Position numbers and translations under genes: made by a program. Below, piece after piece: positions 7,954 through 15,820 of a stretch of DNA of 64,000 nucleotides. The number at the start of each line of letters is the position of its first letter. Position 1 is the first letter of the stretch. This DNA is from UBA6163 sp041753075. Lineage in GTDB: Bacteria; Planctomycetota; Planctomycetia; Pirellulales; Pirellulaceae. Below the pieces are notes generated by a model, which saw nothing but the letters and a program-made list of their open reading frames with translations, did not search any database and was not told the origin of the DNA. The stretch is taken from contig JBGSVE010000058.1 of assembly GCA_041753075.1 (NCBI GenBank), positions 8,489 through 72,488 of the forward strand. Direction: 5' to 3'.

Positions 7954-9999
7954 TTAAAAGAAAAACTTGCATAGCCATTCGTAGATTTCATGAAACAACA
8001 CGAAGCCGCTGGGCCGTGGTCCGCAGCGAACATCGGCGATCACCTTGGCCCCAGGGCGCGGCTTGACTTTGTCGAGCTCAGCACGATCAGGAATTGCTCG
8101 CAGCTTGACAATCGAACCGTGTTCTTGGTCGCTCTGAGCCCTGAGTTGAACTTCCTTCCGCGGCAAGACCGCCGACATCCGCGCATCGGGATCGGTCGCC
8201 AAAATGTAAACTACCGGCAAATTATTCTCTGTGATCTCGCCAAAACGGGCATCCATGTGGCTCATTCGCTTATCCGGCATCTTCAGCTCAAGGTGCATCG
8301 GCTGAGTTCGATCAGCGACTTCCATGAGCACTTGACCCGTCATGACCGGTCGGCTGCGAAGCATTTTTTCCACATCCCAGGTCAATACCGTTCCATCGAT
8401 CGGGGCGCGAATCGTTAATTGTTCGGTGCGAGCTTGTTGCAGCTTCAATTTGTCCTGCAGCGCCGCCAGCCGGACCTCGAACTCAGCACGTTCACCCTGG
8501 AGCTGTTGTTTCTCGTTCGGCTGTAATGCGCGGTAGTTGGTCGACAAACCGCGGACACGATCAAGCTCGGCAGTGGTGGTTTGGATTTGGCCAAGCAATT
8601 CGGTCAATTCAAGTTCCAATTTTGGGTTGCGCAATTGGACAATCGGCTGGCCCGCCGTCACATCCTTGCCATGCTCGACCATCACCTCGACCACTTCGCC
8701 ATCGATCGGTGCAAACACTTCGCGACGAACATCGGACTCCAGCGTGCCCTCGGCTTCAAGTTGCAACTCCATTGGCACGAACACCAACGCCAAACCAACA
8801 AGCGCGATCAACGTCGTCACCGCGAGTGTCTTGGGCAACGTCCGCGACTGGAACAACCACATCGCCTTGCCGAGCGTTCGCCAAAGTGGCATCAAGAACA
8901 AACCGCTGTGAGACATCGAATTGGCGATCGCGCGGGTACCGTGCTCGTACACCAAATCAACCCGAGCCCGAAACACGTCCGGCGGAATATCGCTTTCAAT
9001 TTGTTCAACAATCAGCGCGCCGATCACTTCGCCACGGTGCGAGCCGTCGCGGTCAATCTGGCCCGCCGCTCCTTGAGCTCCTTTGTCGTCCTTCCTGGGT
9101 CGGCGCAGCGGCAACACCGCGATGTTTCGCCCATACGATTGATCGACGTAATCCTCCAGCGCCTCCTCAATCTGCGGCGGCAGATCTTCGGTCGTCCCAT
9201 CGTGCCACAGCGGTTCGCCCGCCAGAACGACACGCGTCGCTAACTTGTTTAGCGCCGAGACAATATTCGAACGATTCTCGATTGTGTCTTGGCCGCTGAT
9301 CGCCTGGACACGACATTTGCCGCCGCGTTTGATCGCCACACTGACCCGGTCGCAGCCGATTAACCGACGTCCTTCGTTGGCGACAATGTAGGCCGTTTCT
9401 CCAAGATCAAGCGACTCGTGCGAAGCGCGGGCGAAGGAGTCGGCCTGTTGCCATAACACTTGGCGGTCACCAAAGACGCGCAACTTTTGGCTACGCAACC
9501 ACTCGGCGGCCAACTCGCACATCTGTTGCAAGAACCGCAAATAACCTTTTTGCGTATCGGGTGCCGTGTCGGGTCGTTGGAACACTTCGATCAAGCCGTC
9601 GGCGTGGCCATCGTGCTTCAGCGGAGCCAGAACCAACAGGTAGCGAGTGGGATTGCCTTCCGCATCACCATCGGTCGTCCCCGAATACGGCGGCACCAAC
9701 AACGATTGGCCGGTTTGCGTGACTCGCCGAATCAGCCGCCGGTGTCGCTGCGAATCATCGCCGTCTTCTTGCAGAATTGCCGGTTCGGCGTTGATTTGAT
9801 ACTGCAACCGCATCTGGCGGTCTTCGTCGAGCAACCAGATCGCCCCGCCGGGTGCCGCCAGCGCCGTGACGATTCGTTGCAACAACTCGGGGTAGAACTC
9901 CTCGGCCGTCGCACCGCTTTTGGCCAGCGCCGCAATCTCGTTGACCAAACCGCGGATCTGCTGTTTGGTTTCTTCGACAGTTTGTTGGTTGACCGACAT
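7954..9999 (-). CDS. GAF domain / HlyD-like membrane protein
   Basis: 681 residues. The first about 340 residues are cytoplasmic with a GAF-like region (about 30-165) and a second GAF-like region (about 185-345, with AYIVANEGRRLIGCDRVSVA). A single membrane helix follows (about 378-400, TTLIALVGLALVFVPMEL), then an HlyD part: lipoyl half (VFAPIDGEVVEVMVEHGKDV), coiled coil, second half (IRAPIDGTVLTWDVEKMLRS) and barrel. A sensor domain on an export adaptor is unusual and suggests gating by a small ligand or signal. It is the first gene of the minus operon, with a promoter-like site about 170 bp upstream. Confidence 0.85.
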   Translation of the reverse strand: MSVNQQTVEETKQQIRGLVNEIAALAKSGATAEEFYPELLQRIVTALAAPGGAIWLLDEDRQMRLQYQINAEPAILQEDGDDSQRHRRLIRRVTQTGQSLLVPPYSGTTDGDAEGNPTRYLLVLAPLKHDGHADGLIEVFQRPDTAPDTQKGYLRFLQQMCELAAEWLRSQKLRVFGDRQVLWQQADSFARASHESLDLGETAYIVANEGRRLIGCDRVSVAIKRGGKCRVQAISGQDTIENRSNIVSALNKLATRVVLAGEPLWHDGTTEDLPPQIEEALEDYVDQSYGRNIAVLPLRRPRKDDKGAQGAAGQIDRDGSHRGEVIGALIVEQIESDIPPDVFRARVDLVYEHGTRAIANSMSHSGLFLMPLWRTLGKAMWLFQSRTLPKTLAVTTLIALVGLALVFVPMELQLEAEGTLESDVRREVFAPIDGEVVEVMVEHGKDVTAGQPIVQLRNPKLELELTELLGQIQTTTAELDRVRGLSTNYRALQPNEKQQLQGERAEFEVRLAALQDKLKLQQARTEQLTIRAPIDGTVLTWDVEKMLRSRPVMTGQVLMEVADRTQPMHLELKMPDKRMSHMDARFGEITENNLPVVYILATDPDARMSAVLPRKEVQLRAQSDQEHGSIVKLRAIPDRAELDKVKPRPGAKVIADVRCGPRPSGFVLFHEIYEWLCKFFF

Positions 10000-10166
10000 G
10001 ATGAATTCAAAGCCAGACGATGGAAAAACCGGTTGCGAGTCAGGTGCGAACTCGCGTTTGACGAGCGGACCCTACGAAATCGTTGACAAGGGTGGCTACT
10101 TCAATCGACCGTTTGAGATCGACTTTTCGTAATGAAATTGAACTGAACGGGTTGCGTCGCAACTAT

Positions 10167-10196
10167 GTTATACTTAATGTATAACCAGCAATGCAA
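10167..10196 (-). promoter_or_regulatory. Promoter-like site overlapping a palindromic operator candidate
   Basis: Read on the minus strand, TTGCAT, 18 bases, then TATAAC gives a sigma-70-like promoter pointing to the GAF-HlyD operon. The -10 lies inside a perfect inverted repeat GTTATAC-TTAAT-GTATAAC (10167-10185), a good shape for a dimeric repressor site. The region lies between that operon and the divergent Zn-ribbon gene, and could serve both. Confidence 0.4.
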
Positions 10197-10246
10197 GTTG
10201 GCATTTGGTTAATTTGCAATTTTTTTTCCTCGCGGGAATTCGATTA

Positions 10247-10678
10247 GTGTCAGACGCGACGGACCAGCCCAGCGGCATATCGCTTCCCCTGGTCGGCGGT
10301 GATGAGGTTTTGTTGGCTGGGGTCCAATTGCATGGACTTCGCCAACGTGTCAACCGATTGCAACGAACTCTGCGCTTGGCGATCGAGACCGAACTCGGGT
10401 CGCTAGTTGGCAAAAGCTTCGGTTCGTTGGCAGCGAACCAGCAGGTTGCGGCGATGATTCACCAGCTGCTCGACGCCCATGCTCTGCGGATTCGTTGTCC
10501 CGAATGTGGCCATCCGGGTATTTTGCGATGCAGTCCGCGGCCAAGTCTCGCGACGGGTGCGTTTGTGATTGACCACGCAATCGCCGGGCGGCGAACGTTT
10601 CACCTCGGCATTTCGACCATCCCAGAATTGAAATTGGTGGCCAAGCCAGCGCGGCGAGCAAGCAAGTTCGCGTCGTAA
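10247..10678 (+). CDS. Small Zn-ribbon-like protein of unknown function
   Basis: About 143 residues. A middle helical region is followed by RCPECGHPGILRC, which supplies three cysteines of a zinc-ribbon knuckle, and a GRRTFHLG motif that I recall from hypothetical planctomycete proteins. The frame extends to a TTG at 10205, but GTG 10247 (GGGA about 10 bases upstream) gives a more natural hydrophilic N-terminus. No signal peptide is expected with this start, so it is probably cytoplasmic. No function can be assigned. Confidence 0.55.
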   Translation: MSDATDQPSGISLPLVGGDEVLLAGVQLHGLRQRVNRLQRTLRLAIETELGSLVGKSFGSLAANQQVAAMIHQLLDAHALRIRCPECGHPGILRCSPRPSLATGAFVIDHAIAGRRTFHLGISTIPELKLVAKPARRASKFAS

Positions 10679-10818
10679 GGAATCACCGGATTGATTCGCT
10701 TTGTTTGGTGATTTGGAATTGAATAAACGGCATTACTGGCGCATCCTAAGTCAAGACCAGCGGTTTAATCTGTAACCGCTTGCTTGCTACTCCTCCCCCC
10801 GTTCCCAGGATTTTGAAA

Positions 10819-11325
10819 ATGAATCGATTCAGTCGCATGTTGATTTGTGGTGTTGCCGCCATGTTGGTCGTTCCCTGTTTGGCCGCCGAAGACGGTGCCA
10901 AGAAGAAAGGCAAGGGCAAAGGCGCTAAGCCCTCCGCCGCGATGGTAGGCAAGCTTAGTTCTGTCGAGCTGACCGCTGAGCAAAAGGCAAAGATCGACGA
11001 ATTGGCTAGCGAGTTAGACGCGACAATGGCAACTTTGAAAGAAGAAGGCCTCACCGCCGAGTTAACCAAGAAAAAGGCCGAAGCGATGAAGGCGGCACGC
11101 GAGGAAGGCAAGAAAGGCAAGAACATTGAAGCCGACGTGCTGGCATCGATGGGTTTGACCGAAGCCGAAACCGCGCTGCTAAAGAAGCAGGGCGAGGCCC
11201 AGACGAAGTTCACCAAAGGCATTGCCGCGCTGTTGACCGACGAGCAAATTGCTACGCTTCCCCAAGCGGTCCAAGGCCAACTCAATCACGCCAAGCCCAA
11301 GGGCAAGAAAGCAGACGCAGCTTAG
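10819..11325 (+). CDS. Exported Lys/Ala/Glu-rich protein of unknown function
   Basis: 168 residues. The ATG at 10819 follows AGGA with an 8-base spacer and opens a clear signal peptide (MNRFSRMLICGVAAMLVVPC then LAAED). The mature part is highly charged and helical: KKKGKGKGAK, then two repeats resembling LTAEQKAKIDELASEL and LTEAETALLKKQGEA, similar to helical periplasmic proteins of the Spy/CpxP or LTXXQ kind. That likeness is weak and only suggests a periplasmic helical protein. A strong terminator follows. Confidence 0.75.
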   Translation: MNRFSRMLICGVAAMLVVPCLAAEDGAKKKGKGKGAKPSAAMVGKLSSVELTAEQKAKIDELASELDATMATLKEEGLTAELTKKKAEAMKAAREEGKKGKNIEADVLASMGLTEAETALLKKQGEAQTKFTKGIAALLTDEQIATLPQAVQGQLNHAKPKGKKADAA

Positions 11326-11363
11326 TTTGAAGTAGTCAGTATCAATCCGAGCACTGAAAAAAT

Positions 11364-11397
11364 AAGGCCAGGTACACCGAGATGTGTACCTGGCCTT
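11364..11397. terminator. Rho-independent terminator, probably bidirectional
   Basis: A 14-bp perfect stem AAGGCCAGGTACAC / GTGTACCTGGCCTT around a 6-base loop, followed by a T-run on the plus strand and preceded by an A-run. It separates the convergent genes ending at 11325 (+) and 11427 (-). Confidence 0.92.
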
Positions 11398-11426
11398 TTT
11401 CGTTTGCTTAGCAATCCGCAACTAGA

Positions 11427-12080
11427 TTATCGGCTTCGATAAGCTGGCTGCGCGACCGTTCCGTTGGGATAACGGACCATGCCCTGCGACGAATACTGCT
11501 GCGACTGTTGCTGTAGCTGTTGTTGCATTTGAGCTTGCTGCTGGGCAGCGGCATCAACAACCGGTGCCGCCGCCTTCTTAACATCGACCAAGCTCCAACG
11601 CTTGCCGTTCAGGCCTGGCTGCGAATCCCACACGAGGCTCGGCACGAACATCAGCGACGCAACGCTGGTGCCGTTAATGGTTGCGGTGCCCCATTCGGTT
11701 TCCACAATCAGTTGTTCGACATCGGTCGCGCCTGTGATCGTATCGCCATTGAGCATGACGATGGTCGTCATCGCATCGTCGCTCGAAGCCAGGCGAATGC
11801 CAGCCACTTCGGACAACGGAATCGTGGCGTTACCAAACGACGTTTGCAGCAGAATCTCGCGTTTGTCGGTCAGCGTACCGGACAGAATTGTCTCGTTGAT
11901 TAGCTTGACGTCAATCTTCAACGGACGAACCGATGATTCAATCGATCGCGACATCGATATGGGTTCGGCAACCGGTTCGGCCATCGGCACATCATCGGCC
12001 ATTGCATGGCCCGAAAACAAAAAACCGCCGACCAGCAGGCCAGCAACGTAAACTCTCAACGCGGGTGATGGAGTGGACAT
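11427..12080 (-). CDS. Exported protein with LNGDTITG-type beta repeats, unknown function
   Basis: 217 residues. A strong Shine-Dalgarno (AAGGAG, 8 bases before the ATG) fixes the start. Signal peptide of about 28 residues ending GHAMA. The mature part has two matching blocks: LINETILSGTLTDKREILLQTSFGN and LNGDTITGATDVEQLIVETEWGT (written here split by their shared L-x-G-x-(I/L) pattern), each followed by a I/L-x-V/L turn, as in small beta-rich planctomycete proteins. The C-terminal 50 residues are Gln-rich (QQQAQMQQQLQQQSQQ). Envelope location is likely; the role is unknown. Confidence 0.75.
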   Translation of the reverse strand: MSTPSPALRVYVAGLLVGGFLFSGHAMADDVPMAEPVAEPISMSRSIESSVRPLKIDVKLINETILSGTLTDKREILLQTSFGNATIPLSEVAGIRLASSDDAMTTIVMLNGDTITGATDVEQLIVETEWGTATINGTSVASLMFVPSLVWDSQPGLNGKRWSLVDVKKAAAPVVDAAAQQQAQMQQQLQQQSQQYSSQGMVRYPNGTVAQPAYRSR

Positions 12081-12429
12081 CCGCGGAACTCCTTAAGTTT
12101 CAATTCGATGGGGGGAGGATTGGCCGTGAGCGATATAGACACGTCCCGCAAGGCGACGCAAACACACTCGGCCACTGGACGAATCGGCACCTCGTTACAG
12201 CCGCAACCAGCAATTCTGGCAACACAGCCAGCTTGTCGCTTTCGCCACTGCGAATAATCGATCGACACCTCAACAACCGCACGACCCGATCATACTCATC
12301 ACTGAGGATCAGCAGGCGGCGCAGAGCGGTCTTCGGGTTGTGAAGCGACTGACACAATCGTTCCACTGCAAGTATCTGGGCGTTGCTTGCCCTACCAAAT
12401 CGGTCGGCCCGACGCTTGATTTTCTTTGG
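12081..12429. other. Intergenic stretch without a supported gene
   Basis: About 350 bases between the start of the exported protein and the structured RNA. Short open frames here lack ribosome sites and conserved motifs. It should hold the promoter of the minus-strand gene at 12080, and perhaps that of the RNA, but I see no convincing -35/-10 pair. Confidence 0.5.
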
Positions 12430-12562
12430 TATCCTGATTGCGTCGGGTTAAGCGGCAGCGGGCTCTGCCCAGCAACCCGCCGAGGAATAGCCCGGTCTGC
12501 GATCCGCCGAAGGTGCTCGCGGCCCGTCGCTGGTCTAGATCAGCGACGGGTTGTTTTGTTTT
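12430..12562 (+). ncRNA. Candidate structured small RNA with its own terminator
   Basis: A Rho-independent terminator (stem CCCGTCGCTG / CAGCGACGGG at 12523-12550, then TTGTTTTGTTTT) follows no plus-strand gene and precedes none, so it should end an RNA. Upstream are nested helices: CGGGTT/AACCCG enclosing GGCAG/CTGCC (about 12444-12479). The 5' segment GCGTCGGG (12440-12447) can also pair with CCCGTCGC (12523-12530), closing a roughly 90-nt domain. The size would suit SRP or another housekeeping RNA, but I do not find the SRP GGAA tetraloop context or 5S or tmRNA motifs. Class unassigned; the 5' end is approximate. Confidence 0.45.
12523..12562 (+). terminator. Rho-independent terminator of the candidate small RNA
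   Basis: Perfect 10-bp GC-rich stem CCCGTCGCTG / CAGCGACGGG with loop GTCTAGAT, followed by a T-rich tail with two G interruptions. The nearest gene downstream (12724) is on the other strand. Confidence 0.85.
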
Positions 12563-12723
12563 ACCACACCGATCTTTTCTTCATTTCGGACATCGCAGCA
12601 CTGCCTGAAAAACCTCGAATTTTGAACTCCTGCCATCAAATTCCCCGAAGATCCTTGTAGCACAGACCGTAACTCCGGAGGATCGGTACGTTGCCAAAGA
12701 CAACGATCGAGAAATCTCTGCCG

Positions 12724-14778
12724 CTACCAGATACGAATGCGATCCTTCGGTGCAAGGTACAGCGGATCCGTCGGTTCAATTGGAAATGACTCATAAAACG
12801 CATCAAGATTGCGGACGATTCCATTGACGCGATATTGGCTTGGGCTATGAGGATCGACGATCAGCCGTTTGCGCAACTCGACATCACGATACAGCCGTCG
12901 CCAGATCTGGCCCCAGCCGAGAAAAAATCGCTGGTCGCCAGTCAACCCATCAATCACCGGTGCTTCCTGCCCAGCGAGCGATAGCCGATAAGCGGCATAG
13001 GCAATGCTCAGCCCGCCCAGGTCGCCGATGTTTTCACCCAACGTCAACTCGCCGTTAATCGGCATGTCAGCGACCGGATGGTACGAGTTAAACTGCGTCA
13101 CCAAGCCGGCGGCGCGGCGATCGAATTCGCTGCGATCCTCGGCGGTCCACCATTGGCGAAGATTACCCTTGCCATCGAACTTGCTTCCCTTGTCATCAAA
13201 ACCATGACTCAGTTCGTGGCCAATGACCGCTCCGATTCCACCATAATTCACCGCATCATCGGCATTCAGGTTGAAAAACGGCGGTTGCAAAATCGCCGCG
13301 GGAAAAACGATCTCGTTCATTGTTGGGTTGTAATAGGCGTTGATCGTTTGCGGTGTCATGTGCCACTCGTTGCGATCAATCGGCTGGCCAAGCTTTTTCA
13401 AATCACGGTCCGATTCAAACAGCGATGCGGCAAGCAGGTTTTCGGTCAGCGACGTGTTGTTGATGGTGAGCGAGTCATAAGATTTCCAAACATCGGGATA
13501 GCCAATCTTGGTATTGAACAGCGACAATTTTTCGAGCGCCTGTTTCTTCGTCCCTTCGCCCATCCAGTCGAGCGTTCCGATTCGCGCCGCAAAAGCTGCC
13601 TTCAACCCATTGACCAGTTCGTTCATGCGCGACTTGGCGACGGGCGAAAAATGCTTCTCAACATAAAGCTGGCCCACAAGCTCACCCAGCACGCGTCCCG
13701 TCGTGCCAACAGCCCGCTTCCACAGCGGCTTTTGTTCGTCGACGCCGCTGAGCGCCGTGCCATGAAAATCAAAATGACGTTTTTCGATCGACTGCGATAA
13801 ACTATCCGCATAAGCATCGATTACATGAAACATCTGATACGCCTGCCATTGTGCAAGCGTAAACGATTCATATACCTTTCCGAGCGACTCAAAATAGCTC
13901 GGTTGGCCAACCACCAATGAATACGATGTTGGCAATTGATATGCACTTGTAAATGCTGCCGATGAAAACGGCGTGACCATTGCCTGCAGTTCACTTGATG
14001 AACGCAGGTTGTATGTTTTCTCAGGGTCGCGATTTTCAGTTTTGGTCCACTGCACTGTGGCCAGCGATGTTTCGATCTCGACGACGCTTTGGCCAAGTGC
14101 CTCAGCATCCTCGATGGCCAATTCTCGCATTAGGTCCGCCGCGTACTTCGCCAACTCGCCGCGTAACTTGACGTACTGCGGTTCGTCGCTGAGGTAATAG
14201 TCACGATCCGGCAACGTTAGGCCACTTTGGTCGACATACGGAATGTAACGGTCGCTATTGCGAGCATCGACGGAGACATACAGGCCGATCGGGGTCGCGA
14301 TTCCGTAGCGATGCAGGTTGCCCATCACACGCGACAATGACTCCAGTGAATCCGTCGCCGAGACTTCATCAACGAGCGATTGGATCGGTGCAACGCCCAG
14401 TTGGTCGCGAGTTTCGAGGTCGACGTAGGTGCGATAGAAATCGCCAACTTTTTGGGCTGGCGAACCAGCGGCCGCGCCGGTGGTTTTGGCGACGGCTTCG
14501 ATCAGCTCGCGAACCTGCTGTTGGGTTTCGTCATCGAGAATCGCAAAGATGCCATAGTCCGAGCGATCGGTGGGGATTTGGGCCGTGTCGAGCCATTGCT
14601 GATTGCTGTAGCGATAAAAATCTTCGCCGGGCGGCACCGTCTTGCTGATCGTCGTCAAATCAATTCCCGACACCAACGGCGTCTTCGCAGGCGCAGTCGG
14701 TGACTCGGCGAACAGGACGCCGTTTAACGTGACGAGCAACAATACGCTTAACAACACGATAAAATTTCGCTTCACCAT
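12724..14778 (-). CDS. M13-family zinc endopeptidase (neprilysin/PepO type), exported
   Basis: 684 residues from the ATG at 14778, which has GGAG just upstream and opens a signal peptide (MVKRNFIVLLSVLLLVTLNG); the frame runs 28 codons further upstream, but those residues do not look like a leader. The N-terminal M13 domain includes GEDFYRYSNQQWL. The catalytic region has GHELSHGFDDKGSKFDG (HExxH zinc motif) and GENIGDLGG with the third zinc ligand Glu. C-terminal VNGIVRNLDAFYESFPI is the usual substrate-side block. The length is normal for bacterial M13. It probably degrades peptides in the periplasm or outside the cell. Confidence 0.93.
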   Translation of the reverse strand: MVKRNFIVLLSVLLLVTLNGVLFAESPTAPAKTPLVSGIDLTTISKTVPPGEDFYRYSNQQWLDTAQIPTDRSDYGIFAILDDETQQQVRELIEAVAKTTGAAAGSPAQKVGDFYRTYVDLETRDQLGVAPIQSLVDEVSATDSLESLSRVMGNLHRYGIATPIGLYVSVDARNSDRYIPYVDQSGLTLPDRDYYLSDEPQYVKLRGELAKYAADLMRELAIEDAEALGQSVVEIETSLATVQWTKTENRDPEKTYNLRSSSELQAMVTPFSSAAFTSAYQLPTSYSLVVGQPSYFESLGKVYESFTLAQWQAYQMFHVIDAYADSLSQSIEKRHFDFHGTALSGVDEQKPLWKRAVGTTGRVLGELVGQLYVEKHFSPVAKSRMNELVNGLKAAFAARIGTLDWMGEGTKKQALEKLSLFNTKIGYPDVWKSYDSLTINNTSLTENLLAASLFESDRDLKKLGQPIDRNEWHMTPQTINAYYNPTMNEIVFPAAILQPPFFNLNADDAVNYGGIGAVIGHELSHGFDDKGSKFDGKGNLRQWWTAEDRSEFDRRAAGLVTQFNSYHPVADMPINGELTLGENIGDLGGLSIAYAAYRLSLAGQEAPVIDGLTGDQRFFLGWGQIWRRLYRDVELRKRLIVDPHSPSQYRVNGIVRNLDAFYESFPIEPTDPLYLAPKDRIRIW

Positions 14779-14998
14779 CAATCTCCGGCGGTGTGGATAC
14801 GACGCCAAAATGGCCTTGCGACTTACTTTAGCACTGATATTCACTTGGCGCGAGATGGGCACGCTTGCCGCGCGGCGTCAAAACGCGAGAATGCAATTGG
14901 ATTGATGCATTCGGTACGCGGATTGCCCTTTGGAATCCAATTCGCAGTGTTGACTGCCAAAAACAAGTCTCAAACCTTCGACTGCTGGAAAAAAATCA

Positions 14999-15673
14999 AT
15001 GGGGCTGGGAATACTGTTGTTCATGATTCCGCCGTTTCTGCTGAGCCTTTACGCCCAGTGGAAGGTGAAGTCAGCGTTTGCGGAAATGAGCCGCGTACCG
15101 GCCAATATGACCGGTGCGGCGGCGGCGCGACGGATGCTCGATTCGTCGGGATTGAGTTCGGTCGGGATCGAGCGGGTCGCCGGTCATTTGTCGGACCATT
15201 ATGACCCGAGTGCCAAGGTGCTGAGACTCAGCGCCGACGTTCACGATGGCCGCTCGATGGCGGCGCTCGGCGTGGCTTGTCACGAAGCCGGCCATGCGTT
15301 TCAAGACGCTCAGGGTTACGCACCGCTGGTGATTCGCAACCTTGCCGTTCCGGCGGCCCAGTTCGGTTCGAGCATCAGCGGAACGTTGTTGATGATCGGC
15401 ATATTTATGTCGCTCAAGCCATTATTGTGGCTGGGCATAATCTTGTTCTCGGCGGTTGTATTCTTTCAATTGGTCAATTTGCCGGTTGAGTTCGACGCCT
15501 CGGCGCGGGCGAAGAAGCAACTTGTCGCCTTGGGCATGGTTTCGGAAAACGATTCGCAATACATCGGCAAAGTGCTGAACGCCGCCGCGCTGACTTACGT
15601 TGCCGCGACGCTGCAATCGGTGATGACGTTGTTGTATTATGTGCTCCATGCGCTCAGCGACCGGCGGTCTTAG
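14999..15673 (+). CDS. YugP-type membrane zinc metallopeptidase
   Basis: 224 residues. N-terminal membrane helix (GILLFMIPPFLLSLYAQ) and the family block QWKVKSAFAEMSRVPANMTG, then the zinc motif HEAGH in GVACHEAGHAFQDA (about residue 95) and E-F-D-A-S-A-R-A as the downstream motif with the third ligand. Two more hydrophobic segments (about 120-160) and a C-terminal one make it polytopic. This is the Zn_peptidase_2 (PF04298-like) family, a membrane protease of unclear substrate. Followed by an inverted-repeat element rather than a gene. Confidence 0.92.
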   Translation: MGLGILLFMIPPFLLSLYAQWKVKSAFAEMSRVPANMTGAAAARRMLDSSGLSSVGIERVAGHLSDHYDPSAKVLRLSADVHDGRSMAALGVACHEAGHAFQDAQGYAPLVIRNLAVPAAQFGSSISGTLLMIGIFMSLKPLLWLGIILFSAVVFFQLVNLPVEFDASARAKKQLVALGMVSENDSQYIGKVLNAAALTYVAATLQSVMTLLYYVLHALSDRRS

Positions 15674-15687
15674 CTGGAGATCGCTGA

Positions 15688-15755
15688 GTGAGCGGGCGGG
15701 CGCTAGCCCCCGGTATTTTCCGATCGAAACCGGCGGCTAGCGTCGATCCGCTCAC
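15688..15755. repeat. Intergenic inverted-repeat element, GTGAGCGG family, copy 1
   Basis: Arms begin GTGAGCGG (15688) and end CCGCTCAC (15755). Inside each arm the order is GCTAGCC then CCGGT, in mirrored positions, with 4-base variable spacers. Same family as 19033-19200. The shape resembles REP/BIME-like extragenic elements. Confidence 0.8.
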
Positions 15756-15820
15756 AAACCTCAAACCTGGCGCTGTCCGGTTAGGATTGGTTAGTATAAA
15801 GCGCTGTAACGATTCTCCCC

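Noticed and set aside
12100..12366. 88-codon minus-strand open frame upstream of the exported protein
   Set aside because: No ribosome site, no motif, and it covers the region where the promoter of the gene at 12080 should be.
12430..12562. Assigning the structured RNA to SRP, 5S or tmRNA
   Set aside because: The GGAA tetraloop context of SRP, the CCGAAC...GAAGTTAAG of 5S and a tmRNA tag frame are all absent, so it is left unclassified.
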